This document shows positions 7,787 to 15,388 of a stretch of 33,617 bases of DNA, in pieces. Each line of letters starts with the position of its first letter. Position 1 is the stretch's first letter. The position numbers were made by a program, and so were the translations under genes. The stretch comes from JAJXUB01 sp047974805 (GTDB taxonomy: Bacteria > Actinomycetota > Actinomycetes > Actinomycetales > Dermatophilaceae), in contig JBKECS010000014.1 in NCBI GenBank assembly GCA_047974805.1, positions 1-33,617 of the forward strand. The letters are read 5' to 3'. Below the pieces are notes generated by a model, which saw nothing but the letters and a program-made list of their open reading frames with translations, was not told the DNA's origin and did not search any database.

Positions 7787-8682
7787 CGCGCACCTTTCTC
7801 ATCGGTCATGTCGTCGATGTGGACCACGGGCTCGGCATCGTCAGGTTCGTCCACGTCCTCGAACTCTGTCGACACCGCGACGGCGCCGTCTTCGGTCCCG
7901 GTCCACCGCACGGTCAGCTCGGCCAGCGCCTGAACCTGATCGAAGACCACGGCCCGGTCCCGGAAGAGCTCCAGGAGGGCCAAGAAGCGAGCGACGATGA
8001 CCAGCGTGGTGTCGGCATCAGCGACCAACGCCCTAAAGGACGCCTGCCGGTCCCGCCGCAGCCTACCGACCAAGAGGGTGGCCTGCTCCCGGACTGACAC
8101 GGTCGGCGTATGCAGGTGTTCCAGGCCCACGGTGGGCGGCGCCTGGGGTGTCAGGGCTCGCGCGGCGATCAACGCCAGCTGCTCGGGGGTGACCCCCATG
8201 ATGAGTTCGGGCAACAGCCCGGCAAACTCCGGTTCCAGACCGGCCTGACGCGCCGTCATCCGGCCGGCGCTGGCCATCCGTTCCCCGAGCCGTGCCGCGA
8301 TTTCCTTGAACGCCCGGTACTGCAGCAACCGGGCGAAGAGAAGGTCCCGAGCCTCGATGAGCGCCAGATCCTCCTCATCCTCCAACCCGGCGTTGGGCAG
8401 CAAACGCGCCGCCTTGAGGTCGAGAAGGGTGGCCGCCACGAGGAGAAATTGTGACGCCTGGGACAGATTCCAGTCCCGATCGCCCGCCTTGGCGGCGCGG
8501 ATGTGCGCAATGAACTCGTCCGTCACGCTGGCCAGGGCGACCTCGGTGATGTCGAGCTTGTGCTTGCTGATCAGCCCCAGGAGGAGGTCGAACGGACCGG
8601 AGAACACGTCAAGATGCACCTCGAAGGTGTCCTCGCCGGCCCGGTGGGTGATGACGCCTCCCGGAGTCACCTGCTCGGTCAT
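7783..8682 (-). CDS. scpA: Segregation and condensation protein A (kleisin)
   Basis: ScpA is the kleisin that bridges the SMC heads and carries ScpB, compacting and separating sister chromosomes. The 299-residue product has the family signature FSGPFDLLLGLISKHKLDITEVALA near the N-terminus (shown here only by its core FSGPFDLLLGLI). DRDWNLSQASQFLLVAATLLD follows, with core QFLLVAATLLDLKAARLLP, and a C-terminal winged helix lies around FRALVADADTTLVIVARFLA. An acidic tail follows. AGGAG lies 5 nt before the ATG and overlaps the parA TAG stop, so coupling with parA is likely. Confidence 0.97.
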   Translation of the reverse strand: MTEQVTPGGVITHRAGEDTFEVHLDVFSGPFDLLLGLISKHKLDITEVALASVTDEFIAHIRAAKAGDRDWNLSQASQFLLVAATLLDLKAARLLPNAGLEDEEDLALIEARDLLFARLLQYRAFKEIAARLGERMASAGRMTARQAGLEPEFAGLLPELIMGVTPEQLALIAARALTPQAPPTVGLEHLHTPTVSVREQATLLVGRLRRDRQASFRALVADADTTLVIVARFLALLELFRDRAVVFDQVQALAELTVRWTGTEDGAVAVSTEFEDVDEPDDAEPVVHIDDMTDEKGAR

Positions 8683-8690
8683 CGACGCTC

Positions 8691-9575
8691 CTAGGCCGCC
8701 TCGCCACGCGCGACGAGTTCGCGCGCCAGCTGCCGGTAGGCCTCGGCGCCCGAGTGAGTGGCGGCATACGAGGTGATCGGCTCCGCCGCTAAAGTGGCAT
8801 CGGGGAACTTCACGGTCCGGGCGATCACGGTGTGGAACACCTGGTCGCCGAAGTGCTCGACAACCGAGGCGACCACCTCACGGCTGTGCAGCGTGCGCCC
8901 GTCGTACATGGTGGCGAGGATGCCGTCGACTTGGAGGCGGGGGTTGAGCCGGTCGGTGATCTTCTCGATGGTTTCCACCAGCAGGGCCACCCCGCGCATG
9001 GCGAAGAACTCGCACTCCAACGGGATGATCACCCCGTGAGCAGCGGTCAACGCATTGACCGTCAGAAGCCCGAGCGAGGGCTGGCAGTCGATGAGCACGA
9101 CGTCGTAGTCGTCCAGCACCGGGCGCAGGACGCGGGCGAGGATCTGTTCCCGGGCCACCTCGGAAACCAACTGCACCTCGGCGGCCGACAGATCGATGTT
9201 GGCCGGAATCACGTCCAGATCGGGCACGGAGGTGTGATGGATGACCTCGTGGACGTCATGGCCGCGCTCGACCAGCAGGTTGTAGATGGTCAGGTCCAAT
9301 TCGTGGGTTGGCACGCCCAACCCGACGGACAGCGCGCCCTGCGGGTCGAAGTCGACCAGCAACACCTTGCGGCCGTACTCGGCCAGAGCAGCGCCGAGAT
9401 TGATCGTTGTCGTGGTCTTGCCGACGCCGCCCTTCTGGTTGCACATGGCGATCACCCGGGCCGGGCCGTGAGCGTCCAGCGGTGGCGGAGCCGGGAAGTC
9501 CGGCAGCGGACGGCCCGTCGGACCGAGGTCGCGAGCCTGCGCGGCGGATACAGCTGACATCCCCGGACTTTCCAT
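8691..9575 (-). CDS. ParA/Soj-family partition ATPase
   Basis: This is a deviant Walker ATPase of the ParA/MinD superfamily, thought to act in DNA positioning together with the neighbouring ScpAB. The 294-residue protein has a 40-residue Pro-rich N-terminal extension, then CNQKGGVGKTTT (Walker A at 48-56), VDFDPQGALS and IDCQPSLGLLTVNAL. No parB gene is adjacent, and this operon copy differs from the parAB pair usually found near oriC, so it may be a second, condensin-linked ParA. The start is ATG at 9575 with GGGAG 5 nt upstream. It lies 39 nt after xerD and 8 nt before scpA. Confidence 0.92.
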   Translation of the reverse strand: MESPGMSAVSAAQARDLGPTGRPLPDFPAPPPLDAHGPARVIAMCNQKGGVGKTTTTINLGAALAEYGRKVLLVDFDPQGALSVGLGVPTHELDLTIYNLLVERGHDVHEVIHHTSVPDLDVIPANIDLSAAEVQLVSEVAREQILARVLRPVLDDYDVVLIDCQPSLGLLTVNALTAAHGVIIPLECEFFAMRGVALLVETIEKITDRLNPRLQVDGILATMYDGRTLHSREVVASVVEHFGDQVFHTVIARTVKFPDATLAAEPITSYAATHSGAEAYRQLARELVARGEAA

Positions 9576-9614
9576 CGTGCTCCCTGCGGCGCTGTGCTGA
9601 CGATGGCGACCCTA

Positions 9615-10583
9615 TCAGCGCGCCCGGGGATGGCTCTGGGCATAGACCTCGCGAAGCTGCTGGACGGTGACCAGGGTGTAGATCTGTGTCGTTGTCACGC
9701 TGGCGTGTCCGAGAAGCTCTTGGACGACCCGCACATCCGCCCCCCCGTCCAAAAGGTGGGTAGCGAAAGAGTGCCGCAACGTATGCGGTGAGACGTGCGC
9801 GCGCAAACCAGCCCGCTCGGCGCACAGCTGGATGATGGCCCAGGCACTTTGCCGGGACAGGCGCCGACCCCGCTGATTGAGCAGTAAGGCCGGGGTGCCG
9901 GTGCCGGTGCCGACAGCCGCAAGAGCCGGGCGTGCCCGGCTCTGGTACGCAGACACCGCGTGAGCGGCATACGAACCCAACGGGACCAGCCGCTCCTTGC
10001 CGCCCTTTCCGAAGAGCCGGACCACGCCGGCGTCAAGGTCGAGATCATCAAGATCGAGACCGACTGCCTCGCTGATCCGCGAACCGGTCGCGTACAGCAC
10101 CTCCAACAAGGCGCGGTCGCGCAACGCGACCGGTGTGTCGCCCACTGACGCCGCCTCAATCAACCGCGCGACCTCATCGACAGTGATCGCCTTCGGCAGC
10201 CGTGTCGGTGCCGCCGGTGGCGACACGGCTCCTGCCGGATCGGTCGGGGTTTCCCCCTCCAGAGCCAGGAACCGATGGAACCCGCGCACGGCAATGAGGC
10301 TGCGGGCGGCCGACGAGGCGGCCAATGGCGGTCGCGCCGGATGATCTGTTGTAGCCGGGGCTCCCTCACGTAGCGAGGCCAGGAACCCGGTGATGACGCC
10401 TTCGGTGACCGCGCGCGGGTCGTCGATGCGATTGGCGCTCAGATACTCCAGGTAGCGGCGCATATCCCGCCGGTAGGCCGCCAAGGTGTTGGGTGAGGCC
10501 CCACGCTCCACGTCCACGTGGCCCAGCCAGGACCGCACGGCCCGCTCCACCGGCGTGGATCGGGCCGTGCGGGGCTGCGACAT
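9615..10583 (-). CDS. xerD: Site-specific tyrosine recombinase XerD
   Basis: XerD with XerC resolves chromosome dimers at dif during division. The 322-residue protein has an N-terminal SAM-like domain (about 12-110) and a C-terminal catalytic domain. Every active-site residue can be seen: Arg169 in ATGSRISEA, Lys193 in FGKGGKERLVPLG, His267 and Arg270 in SPHTLRHSFATH, His293 in LLGHASVTTTQIYT, and nucleophile Tyr302. A 15-residue linker rich in Ala and Pro near 80-93 is longer than usual. It follows ald by 2 nt. Context with parA-scpAB fits chromosome maintenance rather than an integrase; XerC is the alternative but the surroundings favour XerD. Confidence 0.94.
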   Translation of the reverse strand: MSQPRTARSTPVERAVRSWLGHVDVERGASPNTLAAYRRDMRRYLEYLSANRIDDPRAVTEGVITGFLASLREGAPATTDHPARPPLAASSAARSLIAVRGFHRFLALEGETPTDPAGAVSPPAAPTRLPKAITVDEVARLIEAASVGDTPVALRDRALLEVLYATGSRISEAVGLDLDDLDLDAGVVRLFGKGGKERLVPLGSYAAHAVSAYQSRARPALAAVGTGTGTPALLLNQRGRRLSRQSAWAIIQLCAERAGLRAHVSPHTLRHSFATHLLDGGADVRVVQELLGHASVTTTQIYTLVTVQQLREVYAQSHPRAR

Positions 10584-10585
10584 GC

Positions 10586-11701
10586 TCAGGCAAGCACCGA
10601 TTCCACGGCGACCGCATCACGCCCGAACGCCTCGGCGACGGGGCCACAAGTGATCTGCCCGGCATGCGTGTTCAGGCCCAGCGCGAGTGCCTGATCGGCG
10701 CGTAGGGCTTCCCGCCAATCACGCTCGGCCAGCCGGATGGCATACGGCAGGGTGGCGTTCGTCAGCGCCCACGTACTGGTATTCGGCACCGCACCGGGCA
10801 TGTTCGCCACGCAGTAGTACGTCGTGTTGTGCACCGGGAAGGTCGGGTCCGCGTGCGTGGTCGGCCGCGAGCCTTCGAAGCAGCCGCCCTGGTCGATGGC
10901 GACGTCAACGAGGACCGAACCGGGCTTCATGTGAGCGACCATGTCGTCGGTGACTAGCTTGGGTGCCTTGGCGCCGGGGATGAGCACGGTGCCGATGACG
11001 AGATCGGCGTTGAGCACCTGTTCGCGCACGCTCATCGAGGAGCTGGCGATTTGGTGAACCCGGTTGTCGTACCGCCAGAAGCTCATCCGCAATTTGTCCA
11101 GGTCGGTGTCGAGCAGGGTGACGTCGGCACCCATACCGAGGGCGATATTCGCTGCATTTTGACCGGCCACACCCGCGCCGAGCACAACAACCTTGGCGTT
11201 GGCGACTCCGCCGATGCCACCCAGGAGCACGCCGCGGCCACCCTGTGGGGCCATGAGGGCGTGCGCGCCGACCTGAGGGGCCAGGCAGCCTGCGACCTCG
11301 GACATGGGGTAAAGCAGCGGAAGCAGACCGGAGGGCAACTGGACGGTCTCGTAGGCGATCGCCGTGGTCTTGGTGGCGACAAGCTCCATAGTCAATCGCT
11401 CGTCGGCGGCCAGGTGCAGGTAGGTGAACAGCACGAGATCCTCGCGCAGCCGGTGGTATTCCTGCTCGATCGGCTCCTTGACCTTCATGACCATGTCCGC
11501 ATCGCCCCAGACGTCATCAGCGTCCTGGAGAATCCGGGCCCCCTGGGAGGTGAACTCCTCGTCGGTAATCGATGAGCCGGTCCCGGCTCCGGTCTCGATG
11601 AGCACCTCATGGCCACGTCGGACCAGTTCGTTCACGCCAACGGGGGTGATCCCCACCCGAAACTCGTTGTTTTTGACTTCCTTAGGGATACCGACCTTCA
11701 C
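10586..11701 (-). CDS. ald: Alanine dehydrogenase
   Basis: The enzyme interconverts L-alanine and pyruvate plus ammonia with NAD(H), linking nitrogen and carbon metabolism. From GTG at 11701 the product has 371 residues, the classic length, and begins VKVGIPKEVKNNEFRVGITP as most family members do. Further family marks are MKVKEP, the Rossmann motif VLGAGVAGQNAAN, DVAIDQGGCFE and CVANMPGAVPNTST. The frame also offers ATG at 11740, giving 13 extra residues. AAAGGA about 12 nt before the GTG and the canonical N-terminus favour the shorter form. It is first in the operon and divergent from the membrane protein gene at 11825. Confidence 0.95.
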   Translation of the reverse strand: MKVGIPKEVKNNEFRVGITPVGVNELVRRGHEVLIETGAGTGSSITDEEFTSQGARILQDADDVWGDADMVMKVKEPIEQEYHRLREDLVLFTYLHLAADERLTMELVATKTTAIAYETVQLPSGLLPLLYPMSEVAGCLAPQVGAHALMAPQGGRGVLLGGIGGVANAKVVVLGAGVAGQNAANIALGMGADVTLLDTDLDKLRMSFWRYDNRVHQIASSSMSVREQVLNADLVIGTVLIPGAKAPKLVTDDMVAHMKPGSVLVDVAIDQGGCFEGSRPTTHADPTFPVHNTTYYCVANMPGAVPNTSTWALTNATLPYAIRLAERDWREALRADQALALGLNTHAGQITCGPVAEAFGRDAVAVESVLA

Positions 11702-11824
11702 GGATATACGTTTCCTTTGCTGCTCGGAGTCGATCGGCATCGTTGCCGTTCAACACGCGCGGTGATGACGCCGCGGCTGCGAGTGTAGCCCTGTGCGCCA
11801 AGGCCCTAGCGGTCGGAGAGGACC

Positions 11825-12445
11825 ATGATGAAGCCGTATGCAGACGACCCGTCGCGCAGGACCCGGCAGGTCGTAGCCGATGTCGCCATGGCGCTGTGGG
11901 CCCTCCTGTGGATCCGGATTGGGATGGCGGTGCATGGAGCAGTCATGGCCCTGGCCGCACCGGGACAGCAGCTTGAGCAGGCCGGCACCAGCTGGAGTCA
12001 GCAGATGAATGCGGCCGGTGACTCCACCAGCGACCTCCCGCTGGTGGGTGACAAGGTCGCGACGCCCTTTCACACTGTGGCCGGTGTTGGGGAGGAGATC
12101 TCCTCGGCGGGATCATCCCTGATCGGTGCGGTGCAGTCGCTGGCCATGGTGGCGGGGTGGATCACCGCGCTGATCCCGATCCTCATCGTCGTGCTCATCT
12201 GGGGGCTGCTCCGGCTGCGGTATGCCCGCCGGGCCGGGGCGATGCTTGCCTTGGCCCGGATCGACGGCGGACAGGATGCGCTGGCGTTGCGGGCCTTGGT
12301 GAATCAACCCGTGCGCCGCTTGCTGGTGGTCAGCCAGGATCCCGGCGGTGGCTGGCGGCGGGCAGACCCGGAGATCATCGACGCCTTGGCCTCGTTGGAG
12401 ATGCGACGCTGGGGACTTCGGATCGGCCCACCACTGGCTGATTGA
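11825..12445 (+). CDS. Conserved hypothetical protein with two membrane segments
   Basis: The family is not recognised. The 206-residue product has a hydrophobic helix at about residues 17-45 (VADVAMALWALLWIRIGMA), a loop of about 55 residues rich in Ser, Gly and Ala, and a second helix at about 108-130 (ITALIPILIVVLIWGLLRL). A cytoplasmic-looking Arg-rich tail of about 75 residues ends in GLRIGPPLAD. GGAGAGG lies just upstream. It is 3 nt from the ATG at 11825 and 6 nt from a second ATG at 11828, so the second may be used. Third-position GC is strong, so the gene is real. It converges on hisS with a 36-nt gap. Confidence 0.8.
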   Translation: MMKPYADDPSRRTRQVVADVAMALWALLWIRIGMAVHGAVMALAAPGQQLEQAGTSWSQQMNAAGDSTSDLPLVGDKVATPFHTVAGVGEEISSAGSSLIGAVQSLAMVAGWITALIPILIVVLIWGLLRLRYARRAGAMLALARIDGGQDALALRALVNQPVRRLLVVSQDPGGGWRRADPEIIDALASLEMRRWGLRIGPPLAD

Positions 12446-12481
12446 GCGGCCGGCACAGGCACGTTGCTCTGCCTCGCGGGG

Positions 12482-13819
12482 TCAATCCACCGTGGGCGAG
12501 ACCAAGCTTGGGCTCACGTCCGCTGTCGGCGGCATCCATGTCGCAGCATCGGCAGCGACCTGCTCACCGGAGCGGATGTCTTTGACCTGGTCACCGTCGG
12601 GCGCCCCGAACCACACGTACGGGATCCCGCGGCGGTCGGCATACTTGATCTGCTTGCCGAACTTTGCCGCCGTGGGCGAGATCTCGGTCGGAATGCCCCG
12701 CTGCCGCAGCTGGGAGGCCGTGCGCATCGCCACCGCCCGATCGGACTCATCCGCCAGGGCGACCACGACGGTGGTTGGGGTGCTCCTATCGGCGCGCAGT
12801 CTCACACGTCCCAGGAGCAAACCGAGCAGCCGGGAGACGCCGATGGAGACTCCCACTCCCGGGTAGGTGGTCTTGCCGTCGGTCGCGAGCGCGTCGTATC
12901 GGCCGCCGCTGCAGACCGAGCCGTAGGTCTCGTGGCCGACGATCTGGGTCTCGTAGACGGTGCCGGTGTAGTAGTCCAGGCCACGGGCGATCCTCAGGTC
13001 CGCGATGAGCACTCCCGGGGCAAGGTGTTGCCCAGCCTCGATAACCGACGCCAGCGCGGCCAGCCCTTCCTCCAGCACGGGGTGGGTCACGCCCAAGGCA
13101 CGGACCTGGTCGAGGAAGCCGAGGTCGGTGGTGCGAATCTCGGCCAGGGCCAGGCACGCAGCGGCCTGCGACGCCGTGGCGCCGGCCGAGGTCAGCAGCT
13201 CGGTCACCTTCGCCGGGCCGATCTTGTCCAGTTTGTCCACGATGCGCAGGGTGGCGATGACGTCGTTCAACCCGATGCCCCGGTAGAACCCTTCGGGAAT
13301 CTTGCGGTTGTTCACCTGGATGCGGAAGCCTGGCAGCGGCAGCTGGGCAAAGATTTCCGCGATAACGACTGGCAGCTCAGCCTCGTAGTGCGGCGCCAGA
13401 GTGTCGATGTCGACGATGTCGATGTCCGCCTGAGTGAACTCGCGGTAGCGCCCCTCCTGGGGGCGCTCACCGCGCCATACCTTCTGGATTTGATAGCGAC
13501 GGAACGGGAAGGCCAGCCGGCCGCTGTTCTCCACGACATACCGGGCGAAGGGGACGGTCAGGTCGAAGTGCAGTCCCAGCTCTGCCTCGCCGCCGTCGTC
13601 GCTGCGGCTACCCAACCGGTGCACCCCATAGATCTCCTTGTCCGCGTCCTCGCCCGCGCCGACCAGCCGGGACACCGGCTCCACCGCGCGGGTTTCGATC
13701 GAAGCGAACCCATGCAACTCAAAGGTACGCCGGATGAGGTCGAGGACATGCTGTTCGACGATTCGCTCCGCCGGGAGGTATTCGGGGAATCCCGACAGCG
13801 GGGTCACCTTGGTGCTCAT
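12482..13819 (-). CDS. hisS: Histidine--tRNA ligase
   Basis: This class II synthetase charges tRNA-His. The 445-residue protein starts with the family-like SGFPEYLPAE and contains LHFDLTVPFARYV. Motif 2 is around QIQKVWRGERPQEGRYREF, the histidine-binding signature is RGLDYYTGTVYET, and motif 3 is GGRYDALATDGKTTYPGVGVS. A C-terminal anticodon-binding domain starts near residue 335. The length matches the long actinobacterial form. Its ATG overlaps the stop of the upstream metallo-hydrolase (ATGA at 13816-13819), so no separate leader or T-box lies directly before hisS. Confidence 0.97.
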   Translation of the reverse strand: MSTKVTPLSGFPEYLPAERIVEQHVLDLIRRTFELHGFASIETRAVEPVSRLVGAGEDADKEIYGVHRLGSRSDDGGEAELGLHFDLTVPFARYVVENSGRLAFPFRRYQIQKVWRGERPQEGRYREFTQADIDIVDIDTLAPHYEAELPVVIAEIFAQLPLPGFRIQVNNRKIPEGFYRGIGLNDVIATLRIVDKLDKIGPAKVTELLTSAGATASQAAACLALAEIRTTDLGFLDQVRALGVTHPVLEEGLAALASVIEAGQHLAPGVLIADLRIARGLDYYTGTVYETQIVGHETYGSVCSGGRYDALATDGKTTYPGVGVSIGVSRLLGLLLGRVRLRADRSTPTTVVVALADESDRAVAMRTASQLRQRGIPTEISPTAAKFGKQIKYADRRGIPYVWFGAPDGDQVKDIRSGEQVAADAATWMPPTADVSPSLVSPTVD

Positions 13820-14508
13820 GACAGTCCTTGCAAGAAGGGGTTGGTGGCGCGCTCGGCGGCCATGGTCGTGGCGGGACCGTGCCCGGGCAGGAGCAACGTG
13901 GTGTCCGGCAACGGCACCACCATGTCCCGCAAGGATGCCTGCATGGCCTGTGGGTCTCCGCCGGGCAGGTCAGTGCGCCCGATGGACCCGGCAAAGATGA
14001 CGTCCCCGGTCAACACGCTGCGCTCGACAGGGGCGTCGATCCCCTCGGGCACCTCATCGAGGCCGAACATGACCGATCCCTCCGTATGCCCCGGTGCATG
14101 CGTCACAGTGACCGGCAGCCCGGCGAGTCTCAGAGTGGCGCCGTCGGCAAGATCCACGACGGTGTCTGGTTCATGCCAGGTGGCGCGAGCGCCGAACTGC
14201 TGCTCGAACATGGTCAGGACGGCCGGCTCGACGCTGGCCAACGGGTCGGTCAGCCGGTATCGGTCCAGCTGGTGGATGTAGGCCGCCGTATCGGCACCGC
14301 AGACCGGCGCCACCGACCAGACATGGTCGAGATGCCCGTGGGTCAGCAGGACGGCCGCCGGTTTGAGGTGGTGCTGGGCCAGTACTTCCTGGAGCGTATC
14401 GACGACGCCGATACCTGGGTCGACAACCAAGCATTCCGCGCCGGGCGCGGGCGCCAGGATGTAGCAGTTCGTGCCGAACGCGGCCGCAGGAAAGGCAAGA
14501 ACAAGCAC
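13816..14508 (-). CDS. Metallo-beta-lactamase-fold hydrolase, glyoxalase II-like
   Basis: This 230-residue enzyme of the MBL superfamily carries a full metal site: THGHLDH at 56-62, His141 in PGHTEGS, Asp169 in TGDVIF and His210 in LPGHGPAT. The layout is that of the glyoxalase II-like subgroup, which hydrolyses thioesters such as S-lactoyl conjugates. In actinobacteria, which use mycothiol, the substrate is unknown. The start is GTG at 14508. It lies directly upstream of hisS with a 4-nt overlap, an arrangement that from memory also occurs in mycobacteria. It is divergent from the cyclophilin gene, 86 nt away. Confidence 0.88.
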   Translation of the reverse strand: MLVLAFPAAAFGTNCYILAPAPGAECLVVDPGIGVVDTLQEVLAQHHLKPAAVLLTHGHLDHVWSVAPVCGADTAAYIHQLDRYRLTDPLASVEPAVLTMFEQQFGARATWHEPDTVVDLADGATLRLAGLPVTVTHAPGHTEGSVMFGLDEVPEGIDAPVERSVLTGDVIFAGSIGRTDLPGGDPQAMQASLRDMVVPLPDTTLLLPGHGPATTMAAERATNPFLQGLS

Positions 14509-14594
14509 CTGGGCAGCCTATCGAGACGACCGCCTCGCCGCGCCCGACGCCCAAGCTCTGCCGCCGGGTGCGCCGATCTGCCTAGACTGCCCCG

Positions 14595-15383
14595 GTGACC
14601 AGGGCACAGGAACGCGCGCGCGCACGCCGACGATGGGAACAGCGCCAAGCGGCGCAGGCGGTGAGCGAGCAGCGGCGTGCCCGCCTCAAGAAGCAGAGCA
14701 TTGTCGCCGGTGCCGTCGCCGCAGTCGTCGTTATCGGTGGCCTCGTCGCCCTGAACACGCTGGGGTCGTCCGAGCCAGACACGCCGTCGGCGACCACGTC
14801 GGGCCTGACCGCTGCTGGCTGCGCCCAACCGCCGGCACCGCTGGGCACAGCCGCCAAGGGGCTGACCCTTCCCGATCCTGCACCCGTATCGGGCAAGACG
14901 TACGCCGCGGCCCTGACGACGAACTGCGGGGAGATCACGCTCACCCTCGACGGCGAGAAGGCCCCCCAGGCGGTTGCCTCCTTCCAGCAACTGGCAACCG
15001 TGGGCTACTGGGTGAACAGCCCCTGCCATCGATTGACCACAACTGGCCTCTATGTGCTGCAATGCGGCGATCCGACCGGCACCGGGACGGGAGACCCCGG
15101 CTACGGCTTCGGGGTGGAGAACGCCCCAGCAGACAACGTCTACCCTCGCGGCACGGTGGCGATGGCCCGAACCGCCGACACCGAAAAGGGCAACGGCGGC
15201 CAGTTCTTCATCGTCTACCAGGACACGACGTTGCCTGGCGGCTACACGATCTTCGGCACGGTGACCTCCGGAATGGATATTGTCGAGAAGGTCGCCGCGC
15301 AAGGTTCGTCTCCGGCGGGGGACGGATCTCCCGTCGCCCCGATCAGCATCCTGGCCGTCGACATGACCGAACAGAAGGGTTGA
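14595..15383 (+). CDS. Membrane-anchored cyclophilin-type peptidyl-prolyl isomerase
   Basis: It catalyses cis-trans isomerisation of peptidyl-proline, probably on the outer face of the membrane. The 262-residue protein has a basic N-terminus (about 1-33), one membrane helix at about 35-55 (IVAGAVAAVVVIGGLVAL) and a Ser/Thr/Pro linker. A cyclophilin domain runs from about residue 95: SPCHRL, LQCGDPTGTGTGDPGYGF, RGTVAMART, NGGQFFIVYQD and IFGTV. Two cysteines flank the active site (SPC and LQC), as in actinobacterial PpiB proteins. The start is GTG at 14595 with only a weak ribosome site, so the N-terminus is less sure. The DUF349 gene follows after 5 nt. Confidence 0.9.
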   Translation: MTRAQERARARRRWEQRQAAQAVSEQRRARLKKQSIVAGAVAAVVVIGGLVALNTLGSSEPDTPSATTSGLTAAGCAQPPAPLGTAAKGLTLPDPAPVSGKTYAAALTTNCGEITLTLDGEKAPQAVASFQQLATVGYWVNSPCHRLTTTGLYVLQCGDPTGTGTGDPGYGFGVENAPADNVYPRGTVAMARTADTEKGNGGQFFIVYQDTTLPGGYTIFGTVTSGMDIVEKVAAQGSSPAGDGSPVAPISILAVDMTEQKG

Positions 15384-15388
15384 GATCC

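Noticed and set aside
12446..12481. Short inverted repeat AGGCA/TGCCT between convergent genes
   Set aside because: Only 5 bp with an 8-nt loop; too weak to call a terminator.
12464..14281. Plus-strand open frame of 605 codons opposite hisS and the MBL gene
   Set aside because: Antisense shadow of two clear enzymes; no recognisable motif.
14471..15388. Upstream extension of the DUF349 frame
   Set aside because: It overlaps the MBL start and the whole cyclophilin gene in another frame. The GTG at 15389 has a ribosome site and the DUF349 character begins after it.
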